Positions 16,092-25,500 of a DNA stretch of 32,305 nt are shown here, in pieces (position 1 is the first letter of the stretch; each line of letters begins with the position of its first letter). This DNA is from DATDPY01 sp964395765 (GTDB taxonomy: Bacteria; Bacteroidota; Bacteroidia; Cytophagales; Cyclobacteriaceae). Position numbers and translations under genes: made by a program. The notes beneath the pieces are model-generated. The model was given only the letters and a program-made list of their open reading frames with translations. It ran no database searches and was not told the DNA's origin. Location: positions 1 through 32,305 of the forward strand of contig CAYNCU010000013.1 in the NCBI GenBank assembly GCA_964395765.1, read 5' to 3'.

Positions 16092-18749
16092 TTATCTTAA
16101 TGAATTGTTACATTCCTCCGAAAACAATTCCCTCACATCCTCCCTCCAGGGTTTAATACGGAAAGGTCCTTTAAAAAAAGAACAAAAATCTGCGGGGCTA
16201 TGTGAAAGCCGTTTGGAAAATGTTCTGAAATTCCCTTCATAAAAAGAGGCTTTCTGCCATAACAACTTTTCTTCCGGATCCGTCAACGCGGCATTATAAT
16301 TGTATTCCTTGAGAATCCGGTAGCTCAGGTAAGCCGGGTTTTCCCTGCCGGGAAGGTTTTGAAAAAAATTTAACTGAGCGGTAACTGCCCGCAAAATATC
16401 CGGCGTTAAATTTTGCAGCCGTAGCCGGTAATAATCACTGATATAGCGGATGGAACGATTTATAATAACCACCATGTCAGGGTCATACGGGTTTCCCCTT
16501 AACTTATAATAATAAAGGCATTTTAGATAAAAATCGAGGTAAAGCTGTTCCTTCTGCATAGGACATATTCGCTGATCAATCGAGTGAAGCTTTTCAACCA
16601 GGTTGTACATCTCTTTTAACCCGATCTCACTGTCATAAAAAATATTATTAACCGGATCCCAGTATTCAATATTTCTATAAAGAAGTTCAAAAAGGTCAAA
16701 TTCATAAAGATTATCCGACTGGTAAACATATTGACGAATGCTTTCGTCATTATCGACAAATATTTTTTTCAGGAAATAATAATAAGCTCCCTTGGGGGAA
16801 GAATTCACTGAAGGAGTTTGTTTCCATCCGGAGCCGCTGTTGTCAGGTTCTGAGGGAATGGATATCATTCTCATAGGGCCATGAAAATAATAATGACCGG
16901 AATCATACCAGTCGGCATGGTATCGGTTATTGAAGTTGATATCCGGATAACAGGAAATTTGTGCCCCGTGTCCCGTCGCATAATTAAAAATGAATGCGTA
17001 CCGGTTCAGGATCAGCGGATAGAAAACAGCTTCATCAGGATAATCCAGGCTGCAGATTAATTCCCAGTCGATCTTATTTTTGAGCATAAACTGATAAGCA
17101 TAATACTGAATGTCGACGGCTTGTCTTACATAAATATTTTTTAAGGCAGGATTACGGGTATATTCAATCAAGTCCACAATCCCGTATTGCGCCATCCTGA
17201 AAATTTCAGGCCAGTTGAATAACAATGGTTCTTTTTGTTCTACTTCGTAATTATGTATCGCTACATAAAAATTCATTACCCATAACTCTGGATTATTCAG
17301 CATTCTCAAGGTATTGGTAACCTCTTTTGCCTTAATTAATCCATGTTCAACCCTGCTATTAACCCTATATAACAGCCCTGCGGCTTTACTGTCATTTATC
17401 GAGGCAAATTTTCCGGTTACATCCGTGGATAGGTGGTAAGCCAGTTCCCTCATGTCAAATAAAATATTTGAATTGATTTCTTCGGGGCTGAAAATATTGG
17501 CCAGTGTAAGAGATAAAACGGCTTTTCTTTCCTTTTTTAAAAGCGGTTCGAGCTTGACAAGTAACAAGCTGTCCTTAAGAAGTATACGAAGAGAATCCCT
17601 GCTTAAACTGTCCAGATATTGGAAAGGTGAATCTTTCACCTGGTCGAAAAACATATCCCAGTTTTCTGTAGCGATAACCGTATCAAGGCTGATCTCGTCT
17701 TCATTATGTTCCTGCAGGATCCTGATCATCAACTCAGCCCGTCTTTGCTGCAACTTGTAATTATTTTCCTTCGGGCCTTCCACCGAGGCATACCCCTGAA
17801 CGGAGGCATTCATTATGGAATATTTATTATTTTCAAGGAATTGAATAACCGGCTGCAATAAATCAGGATCTACAATACTGCTGTTGCGATCAAAGTAAAT
17901 CTCGAATTCTTTTTTAAAGACCTTTCTTTTTGAGGGAATATATCGCCTTGGCCTGATATTATCGTACCCGAAACCTTTCAGACGTTTAAAATCGAATATT
18001 CTGTTAATAGGCTGGCAGGTGGACCGGCCTACCTGCGGAAGAAAGGCGTAAGAAGAAACCGGAATTGTATCACAATACACATAGATATCCTTTCTCCGCG
18101 GAATATTGATACGGGCACGGTACACCGTTTTCTCCTGGGTATCAATGGATATCCCTGCCAGTATATGCCACTCAACCGGAAATGTGTTGCCGGAATATTT
18201 TCCGTAAAGGTATTTTGAGAAATTGATACGTTCCCGGTTAACATAGGTCATAGAATCAATGGAATTATTCCTCATCCTGTCCCATACTATTCTTTCTCCT
18301 AAATAATTTTCAAATTGCCGTCGCATGCTATCCCTTATTTTCCGCCTTCCGGCTTTTCCTATTTTCCTGAAACGGGGCTTAGCTTCCCTTCCTTTAAAAC
18401 CATCCTGTTTATAAAATATTATCTTTCTTATAGAGCCGGGGAAATTTCTGATCCCGTTCGCATTGATCTGTAATAAGGAACCTTTTAATTCGAGGTTATA
18501 CCTGATGGAACTGTTGAAATAAACGGCATTTTGTTTTGACAGACTTACCGGAAGGAAATACGAAACGGTGGTGGTTTTTGTACCAGCCTGGGCAAGGAGG
18601 TTACCGGCAATAAGATTACTTATAATGAAAAGGACGATACGGAACAGGTAGCTCTTTTTTCCGGCTTCAAAAAAATGAGGACTAAGTCCGTTTGGATGCC
18701 TTTGACATGCTTGAAAAATCCGCATTTTATTGATATGCTCTTCCTCCAC
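16092..18749 (-). CDS. Large envelope protein with internal OmpA-like domain, function unknown
   Basis: The 885-aa product is not recognised as a named family. A hydrophobic segment at about 34-55 ending in LLAQA looks like a signal peptide, but about 33 residues precede it, so the start may be wrong; M9 (ATG 18725) is the only other early ATG. Residues 60-270 are strand-rich. Residues 280-350 form an OmpA C-terminal-like peptidoglycan-binding domain: EIYFDRNSSIVDPDLL, then VQGYASVEGP and NYKLQQRRAELMIRIL, matching the family's ...G.AS..G...N..LS..RA pattern. The 530-residue C-terminal region is rich in Tyr, Asn, Leu and Asp and looks helical or repeat-like (SusD-like or TPR-like folds cannot be excluded). 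A cell-wall-anchored periplasmic role is likely. It is divergent from the 186-aa gene. Confidence 0.7.
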   Translation of the reverse strand: MEEEHINKMRIFQACQRHPNGLSPHFFEAGKKSYLFRIVLFIISNLIAGNLLAQAGTKTTTVSYFLPVSLSKQNAVYFNSSIRYNLELKGSLLQINANGIRNFPGSIRKIIFYKQDGFKGREAKPRFRKIGKAGRRKIRDSMRRQFENYLGERIVWDRMRNNSIDSMTYVNRERINFSKYLYGKYSGNTFPVEWHILAGISIDTQEKTVYRARINIPRRKDIYVYCDTIPVSSYAFLPQVGRSTCQPINRIFDFKRLKGFGYDNIRPRRYIPSKRKVFKKEFEIYFDRNSSIVDPDLLQPVIQFLENNKYSIMNASVQGYASVEGPKENNYKLQQRRAELMIRILQEHNEDEISLDTVIATENWDMFFDQVKDSPFQYLDSLSRDSLRILLKDSLLLVKLEPLLKKERKAVLSLTLANIFSPEEINSNILFDMRELAYHLSTDVTGKFASINDSKAAGLLYRVNSRVEHGLIKAKEVTNTLRMLNNPELWVMNFYVAIHNYEVEQKEPLLFNWPEIFRMAQYGIVDLIEYTRNPALKNIYVRQAVDIQYYAYQFMLKNKIDWELICSLDYPDEAVFYPLILNRYAFIFNYATGHGAQISCYPDINFNNRYHADWYDSGHYYFHGPMRMISIPSEPDNSGSGWKQTPSVNSSPKGAYYYFLKKIFVDNDESIRQYVYQSDNLYEFDLFELLYRNIEYWDPVNNIFYDSEIGLKEMYNLVEKLHSIDQRICPMQKEQLYLDFYLKCLYYYKLRGNPYDPDMVVIINRSIRYISDYYRLRLQNLTPDILRAVTAQLNFFQNLPGRENPAYLSYRILKEYNYNAALTDPEEKLLWQKASFYEGNFRTFSKRLSHSPADFCSFFKGPFRIKPWREDVRELFSEECNNSLR

Positions 18750-19040
18750 CTATATATTGATATAATCTAATTAATTATTAATATCATCCTATAAACATAG
18801 TCTTTTTATACCCGGAGAAAATTAATTTAAATCCATCCCTGATAAAAATTTACCTAATTCCGGAATATTTCAAAAAATAAAACGCAATTAATTGAATTTC
18901 AATTATATATAAAATTAAATCCCATTTTTTAGAAGGGTATTTTATGGCGTTTATTCCTTTCGTGTTTTCTATTCCGTAACCTTCCCTACAAGCCTTTCGT
19001 TAAAGAACAAAGATTTTGCTCCGGCAAAAAATTTAAACTT

Positions 19041-19601
19041 ATGAGCTTGAAAATCAGGAAGTTAGTTATTTCATTTGGCGTTTTATTTGTTATATCGCTG
19101 ATAATCGCGGTATTCTTCAGGGGTTCCATATTTGCCTCGGATGTTATTTTAACATACAATAACAAAACATCTACAGTTATTGACAATTTATCGTTCCCGA
19201 GTCAGTTGACATTCAGTCCGCTTAGTAAAAATGAAATTGACATGAGTGAAGACCTCAGGGTTGCCAATGCCTACAGGATCTATGACAGCAACAAAATCTT
19301 CGGTGAACTGATTGTGGCAGGAAATAATGACTTTTCCCAAAAGGCTGCCTCAAATCTGATGATTTCCCATATTTCGGAAACCTATCCTTTTATTATCCGT
19401 GACCGGTATGCCTACGGTGACGCTTCGGATAAGATTTCTTATCGTGAATGGGGGACAGCCCAAAAAAATGGCATAACAGTCAATTACCAGAATTTAATTA
19501 TTCGGGATAATAATTTAACCTGTTACCTCATTCTTTATTATGACGGGCCTTATGACAAAGACATTAATCACATATTGAAGTCCATCAGTCGTAATTCCTG
19601 A
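19041..19601 (+). CDS. Single-pass membrane or secreted protein, function unknown
   Basis: The product is 186 aa. A hydrophobic helix at about 8-32 acts as a signal anchor or signal peptide (ending near IFAS). The rest is soluble, with strand-rich segments such as LTYNNKTSTVI, RVANAYRIYDS, IFGELIVAG, ITVNYQNLIIRD and TCYLILYYDGP. This suggests a small extracytoplasmic beta domain, but I do not recognise a family. It reads as an isolated gene: upstream is a 291-base A+T-rich divergent region with no clear promoter, and downstream the glnK gene converges 35 bases away. Confidence 0.6.
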   Translation: MSLKIRKLVISFGVLFVISLIIAVFFRGSIFASDVILTYNNKTSTVIDNLSFPSQLTFSPLSKNEIDMSEDLRVANAYRIYDSNKIFGELIVAGNNDFSQKAASNLMISHISETYPFIIRDRYAYGDASDKISYREWGTAQKNGITVNYQNLIIRDNNLTCYLILYYDGPYDKDINHILKSISRNS

Positions 19602-19636
19602 TAACGGTAATTGTATTTCCAGGCAGCCAGGTTCTG

Positions 19637-19981
19637 TTATATAGCCTGGCCTCCCCGTTCCCCTGTTCTAATCCTTATGCATTCTTCCATGGGGGTAATG
19701 AATATTTTACCATCCCCTACCTGGCCTGTGTCACCGCTCCGGGCAGCATTGATGATAGCATTCAGCGTGATGTCCACAAACGAATCGTTCACCGCGATAT
19801 CCAACCGGACCTTTGGAATAAGATTAGGGATCTGGATATGACCCCGGTAAACTTCTTCTGAAGTCTGTTGGCCATGCCCTGAAACCCGGGAAACGGTGAT
19901 TCGTGTAATTTCAGCAGCGATAAGCGCCTCCCGTACCTGGTCAAGCGCATTTTCTCTTATAATTGCAGTTATTAGTTTCAT
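19637..19981 (-). CDS. glnK: PII-family nitrogen regulator, GlnK type
   Basis: This is a trimeric PII signal protein that senses 2-oxoglutarate and ATP/ADP and typically blocks the AmtB ammonium channel, 114 aa. It starts MKLITAIIRE and has DQVREAL, a T-loop around 35-56, GDGKIF and CIRIRTGE, all family landmarks; Q39 of the T-loop is conserved. Against E. coli GlnB the T-loop is one residue shorter. YRGHIQIPN keeps the first loop tyrosine (Y45), but the position of the uridylylated Y51 is glutamine (Q50). Classic uridylylation is therefore unlikely, and ligand binding alone probably controls it. It starts eight bases after the AmtB stop codon (7-base gap), a standard amtB-glnK operon in reverse of the usual order. 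Confidence 0.93.
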   Translation of the reverse strand: MKLITAIIRENALDQVREALIAAEITRITVSRVSGHGQQTSEEVYRGHIQIPNLIPKVRLDIAVNDSFVDITLNAIINAARSGDTGQVGDGKIFITPMEECIRIRTGERGGQAI

Positions 19982-19988
19982 ATATTTA

Positions 19989-21335
19989 TCAACTTGGGTT
20001 TAACATTCCATAACCATGTTCTCCGTGATACGCGCTATCGAGTCCATGCATTTCACTTTCATTGGATGAACGGATGCCCATTACTTTATTTATGATCCAA
20101 AGGAGGATGAGGGTAACAACGGCCGCGTAGGCAATAGCAATTGACACAGCTGTTACCTGTACTCCCAGTTGTTGCCATACGGACCAGCTGCCTCCTGCTG
20201 CCGCTGCCGCCTCTTCCATCCAGCTATGGCGGATAAAGAAAGTAAGCGCTATGGCCCCGGCGATACCGCCGACACCGTGAACACCGAAAACATCGAGGCT
20301 GTCATCATATCCGAATTTATCTTTAACAGTTACTGCAAAGTAACATAAGGACGAAGCAATAATTCCCAATAATAATGCACCGTAGGGCTGAACTACACCT
20401 GCTGCCGGGGTTACCGCCACCAGGCCGGCAAGGACGCCGCTTACAAAGCCCAGGGCGGTTGATCTTCCATGGTGAATACCTTCAATGACAATCCATGAAA
20501 TGGCTCCTGAGGCAGCAGCTACCTGTGTAGCTGTCAACGCCTGGGCTGTAAGTAAGGAGCTGGAAACGCTGCTTCCGGCGTTAAAACCGAACCAGCCTAC
20601 CCAGAGTAAACCTCCTCCTATCATCGTCATTACCATATTACTTGGGGAAATAGTGGATGTGGGATAACCTCTCCTTGAACCCAGAAAAAGGGCGGCAACA
20701 AGGCCGCTCACTCCGGCGGAAATATGCACCACAGTGCCGCCGGCGAAATCAATGGCCCCCATAGCTCCTATGGTATGTAAAAACCCGTTATCGGACCATA
20801 CCCAATGACATAGGGGGTTGTAAACAAGAAGGCCCCATAAGGCAATAAACACACAATAAGCCTTAAAATTAACTCTTTCGGCGAAGGCCCCTGCAATCAA
20901 AGCCGGAGTTATAATGGCAAACTTGCCCTGGAACATGGAATAGACGTATTCCGGTACACCGGATGGACTCATAATCTTCGAATCAATACCCTTAAGAAGA
21001 AAATAATCGTTGCTCCATCCAATCCATCCTCCAAGTATATTCGGGCCGAAACACATGGCATAACCGCAAATCACCCAAAGAATAGAAATAATCCCCATCG
21101 CTGCAAAACTATGCATCATGGTCCCCAGGACGTTTTTCGTACGTACGAGACCCCCATAAAACATGGCTAATCCCGGCACCATCATAAGAACAAGGGCAGT
21201 TGATGTCAACATCCATGCCGTGGCACCGGTATCAAGTTTAGGACCATCTGCAGCCCAGGCAGTACCCATCCCCATCACCCCAAAAGCCGATGTCGTTAAA
21301 AGGATTATTAAAAATTTTTTCTTCATATTAATCAT
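19989..21335 (-). CDS. amtB: Ammonium transporter AmtB
   Basis: This is an Amt/Mep/Rh channel that conducts ammonium across the inner membrane, 448 aa. A cleavable signal peptide (cut near TAWA, residue 28) precedes the mature start DTGATAWMLTSTALVLMM, as in E. coli AmtB. Eleven helices follow. The twin histidines of the pore are H204 (VVHISAG) and H353 (FGVHGVGG), and the gate and phosphate-like motifs PGLAMFYGGLVR and AFAERVNF are present. It shares a transcript with glnK, which should close the channel when nitrogen is plentiful. ATG 21326 (M4) is an alternative start. The 220-base upstream region is A+T-rich and shows no clear sigma-54 promoter. Confidence 0.96.
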   Translation of the reverse strand: MINMKKKFLIILLTTSAFGVMGMGTAWAADGPKLDTGATAWMLTSTALVLMMVPGLAMFYGGLVRTKNVLGTMMHSFAAMGIISILWVICGYAMCFGPNILGGWIGWSNDYFLLKGIDSKIMSPSGVPEYVYSMFQGKFAIITPALIAGAFAERVNFKAYCVFIALWGLLVYNPLCHWVWSDNGFLHTIGAMGAIDFAGGTVVHISAGVSGLVAALFLGSRRGYPTSTISPSNMVMTMIGGGLLWVGWFGFNAGSSVSSSLLTAQALTATQVAAASGAISWIVIEGIHHGRSTALGFVSGVLAGLVAVTPAAGVVQPYGALLLGIIASSLCYFAVTVKDKFGYDDSLDVFGVHGVGGIAGAIALTFFIRHSWMEEAAAAAGGSWSVWQQLGVQVTAVSIAIAYAAVVTLILLWIINKVMGIRSSNESEMHGLDSAYHGEHGYGMLNPS

Positions 21336-21555
21336 TTTTTGTTGTTTCTATAAAAGATAATATTATCAGGTTCCTCCGGTATTTTATTTATGGCGCTTAA
21401 AAATAAAAATAATTTTATCGATTTTAAAAATTAGAATATCGGGATATCGGTTAATTTGTTCATTCATTATATTAAGTTAATGAGTTATTGAGCCCAGATT
21501 TGGATATTATCAATCCAGTGGGGTAAAACGATATGGGTAACCGGTATCCTGAAAT

Positions 21556-22467
21556 TTATCTGATCGACAGGCCAATCAGCTTTTTCATGTCTTCAACGCG
21601 GTCAGGAGAAAACCAGTGGATCTCCTTATCCTTTTTAAACCAGGTGATTTGGCGTTTTGCATAGTGTCGGGTATTTCGTTTTATTTCGTTTATTGCTGTT
21701 TCGCGGCTGGTCTTTCCTTCCAAATATTCAAAAATTTCCGTATATCCTACGGTTTGAAGCGAAACATGATTTTTAAAGGGGGCCAGTTTTTTTACCTCTT
21801 CAAGTAAACCCTCTTCCATCATACATTCAGTCCTCCGGTTGATCCTTTCATAAAGCACGGAACGCGGTATTTCCAGGCCTATTTTCAATATATTAAAAGG
21901 CCTGGATTTTACCTTGTTACGCCTGACTTCTGAATAAGGTCTACCGGTTTGCTCTATGACCTCCAGAGCCCGGATTATTCTCATCGTATTATGTTTGTCA
22001 ACTTTTTCATAAAATTCCGGATCTTTAGTTTTCAATTGATTCAACAATTCATTTTCCCCGTGCATTTCCAGCCAGGAAAGAATTTTTTTTCGTATTTCCA
22101 TATCGATGGCAGGTGAATCTCCTATTCCCTTGCATACCGCATCGATATAAAGGCCTGTTCCTCCTGCTAAAAATATTACAGGGTATTTGTGAAACTTTTC
22201 ATTTAAAAATGACAATGCATCGGCTTCGAATCTCCCCGCACTATAATAATCAGTAACGCTCAGATGACCAGAAAAATACACCGGGGTGCCCGATGCTTCC
22301 GTGTCTTTTGTACGGCATGTTCCAATACTCATCTCCCTGTAAAACTGGCGGGAATCGGCAGAAATCAGGATACTCTTATAATATTTACATAGTTGTATGG
22401 CGACATGGGTTTTACCGGATGCAGTAGGCCCCAGAATCACTACCAATAGGCCTTTTTTATTAATCAT
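21556..22467 (-). CDS. miaA: tRNA dimethylallyltransferase MiaA
   Basis: This enzyme transfers a dimethylallyl group from DMAPP to N6 of adenosine-37 in tRNAs that read codons starting with U, which stabilises decoding. It is 303 aa, the usual length. It has a P-loop, GPTASGKT at 13-20, then SADSRQFY, the family YFSGHL segment, LAGGTGLYIDA, and a C-terminal TRHYAKRQITWFKKD, which are the diagnostic MiaA motifs. The start MINKKGLLVVI places the P-loop at the usual position. It diverges from the histidine kinase gene across 119 bases and is separated from amtB by 220 bases. Confidence 0.97.
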   Translation of the reverse strand: MINKKGLLVVILGPTASGKTHVAIQLCKYYKSILISADSRQFYREMSIGTCRTKDTEASGTPVYFSGHLSVTDYYSAGRFEADALSFLNEKFHKYPVIFLAGGTGLYIDAVCKGIGDSPAIDMEIRKKILSWLEMHGENELLNQLKTKDPEFYEKVDKHNTMRIIRALEVIEQTGRPYSEVRRNKVKSRPFNILKIGLEIPRSVLYERINRRTECMMEEGLLEEVKKLAPFKNHVSLQTVGYTEIFEYLEGKTSRETAINEIKRNTRHYAKRQITWFKKDKEIHWFSPDRVEDMKKLIGLSIR

Positions 22468-22586
22468 AACGGCAATTTTGTTGTTCTTAATTATATTTAA
22501 ATTATTGTATTAATCATGTAAATCTTTGACTTTTTTCACTAAATTTGATAAGTATACCTCATATTTTGTATTGTTTCTTCGTGTAA

Positions 22587-25500
22587 ATGGAGGACATCAA
22601 CAAAGAATTAGCCCTCATAAACAGGAAAATTTCAAGAGTTCTGGGAGATGATGATAATGATGCATCATCAGTGGCTCCCGGATACCTTTTGATCGATGAT
22701 AATACTATAATCGATTCCAATCCGGTGGCAGAAGGGTACATTGGCATTAAGAAGCCTGAGCTGATCGGAAAATCATTTACAGAAATCCTGAATAATCCAT
22801 TGAGCCCCGAATTTAATGCCGGACCCGTTATTGATTTTATCAATGATAAAACCGGCGGGAAAACTTTCAGTTTTGACTGGGTATTCAGAGCTCCTGATGA
22901 GGGACTGTCAGAATATACTATAAATATTAGTCGTATAGGGGAACACCATATCGTATTAATTATTCCGGCGCCGGGTGTTGCTGACCATGGAAAAGGAAAA
23001 GCGGATGCCGGGGGCCATTTTCCCGGAAATAACGACTTCAGTTCGCAAACTACTATCCTTTTCAGGATGAGCGACCAACGAAATCAATGTTATTATTTCA
23101 GCAAGCAATGGCTCAGGTTCACCGGTAAAAAACTAAAAGAAGAATTAAATGAAGGCTGGACAAATCATATCTATGCCGATGATTTTGACAGAGTGATTGA
23201 AACCATCAGCCGTGCATTTGATCGGCAGTTAAAATATGAAATTTCCTACCGGCTTGTACGAACGGATAGCGATATCCGGCTGATGTATGAATCGGGGATC
23301 CCGTTATATGACATCGACGGAAATTTTATCGGATACCTGTCCGTTTCTGTTGATTTCACAAAGGCCAAAGAAGATCCCGGGGAGGATGTTTTTATTAATG
23401 AGCAGACCTTTAAAACACTAGCCGAAAATGCTCCGGTTTTGTTTAAAATGTCCGATGAAAACGGGAAGTTTTTTTACTTCAGCAAACAATGGATTGGATT
23501 TACCGGAAGATCATTGAAAGATGAGTCGGGGCAAAAATGGATGAGATTTGTTCACAATGATGATTATAAAACCCTGAAGGAATGCCTTGATGAATCTTTG
23601 AGAATCAGGAAAAAATTCGAAATAACATACCGGATCCGTGACAAAGAAGGCATTTACCGTTGGATATTCGATATGGGGATTCCGGTTTTCGGTCACATGG
23701 GACAATTTACCGGGTTTATTTCGGCTTCTCTGGATATTACGGAAAATAAAAAAGAAGAAGATAAGAAAAACAGGCAGCTTGCCTTCAGGGAATCCGAAAG
23801 CAAGCTGCAGTTGTCCCTTGACAATTCCAATCTGATTGCCCTGTCGGTAAATAAGGCCGGCGAAGTCACCTATTGCAACCGTTACTTCCTTGAATTGACC
23901 GGCCTTGAAATTAAAGAAGTGATCGGCGCGGAATTTTACCGGTTTTTTGGCATCAGTGCAGGTTCCGACGGTGATAAAATAACGCTGGAACGATATTTTT
24001 TGAATCCCGGTTTTTCTTCCGGCTTTGAAGCTTATACCCAAAACAGCTTCAGGGAAAAATTCATTATCCGATTTAGTTCCGTAATTTTTTTCGGTGAGAT
24101 CAATGAGCCCGATACCATTACCCTGGTCGGCGAAAATATCACGGAAAGAAAAAAGATCAGAGAAGCACTGGAAAGCTCCAATGCACAATTAAAGGACTTT
24201 CTGGACAATGCCAATGACCTGGTACAAATTTTTACACCGGATGGAAATTTTCTGTTTGTGAATAAGATCTGGAAAAACAAACTGGGTTACGACGATAATG
24301 AAATACCTACCCTGTCATTCCGGAATACCATTCACCCGGAATTCCTCGAGGCTACTATAAACAAACTCGACGATGTGGCAGCCGGTAAAAGTTCATCAAT
24401 TTTTGAAACCGACCTGCTTTCAAAATCAGGGCAGCGGATACACGTTTCGGGAAGTATTAACTGCAGCTTTAAAGACGGCAAGGTTAAAGAATTCCGCGCC
24501 ATTATGTACGATATATCGGATAAAGTACGTGCCGAAAAAGCGCAAAACCTTTATCATAATATCGCCAACCTCACCATTCAGAGCTCCGACCTGAACAGTT
24601 TTTTCAGAAGCATTCACAATGAATTGAACAAGATCATTTTTGCTAAAAACCTGTATATTGCCTTGCTTGATCCGACGGGCCGCGAACTGAGCTTTGCTTA
24701 TATGGTGGATGAAAACCTGAGCAAGGAACCTCTCAATGTAAAAAGGGAATTCGGCAACGGGCTTACGGAATATATAATAGGTACCAGGAAATCTTTTTGC
24801 CTGACCGAACCGGAAATCAAAGACCTGGAAGAAAAAAAACTTATCCGGGTGATCGGGAGTATGCCCAAAACATGGCTGGGGGCACCTTTATGGCTGGGAG
24901 AAAGGATAATCGGAGTGATCGCTGTTCAGAACTACTCTGAAACAGAAATTTATTCGGCCAATGATCTTGAAATCCTGGAATTCCTGTCAGGGCAAATAGC
25001 ATTATCCATTGAAAGAAAACAGAATGAAGCACAGATTAAGGATCATGCAGCCAGGCAACAGGCAATATTCGAAAGCACAAGCCACCTCATCTGGTCGGTA
25101 GATAAAAACAACCACGTTACTTCCTCCAATAAAAATTATGACATTTTCAGGGAAAATTATATTCCTGCCCCGCTGAAGGAAGATAAAAAATCTTCCGTGA
25201 GAGCGGTCGATCCGGAGCAGTATTGGGGAGAAAAATATGCCGTTGCCTTCAATGGAAAAAGCCATCGATTTGAAGCTATGTTCATCAATTTGCATGACCA
25301 CACTTCTACCTGGAAAGATGTCGTAGTTTATCCGATCATTCCCGATTCGGGCATCGTTGAAGAAGTATCGTGCATAGCACACGATATCACTGAAAAAAAA
25401 CAATCCGAACTCGCACTGAAAGAAAGTGAAGAAAAATTCAGAGATATTTTTGAATCCTTCCAGGACCTCTACTTCCGATGTGACTTCAGGGGAAATATTA

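Noticed and set aside
18890..18904. AATTGAA-T-TTCAATT palindrome in the A+T-rich divergent region
   Set aside because: Such palindromes are common in DNA this rich in A and T, and nothing else marks it as a binding site.
22526..22554. TTGACT and TAAGTA with 17-base spacing upstream of the hybrid kinase
   Set aside because: The second element matches poorly and the arrangement is not the Bacteroidota promoter type, so it cannot be supported.
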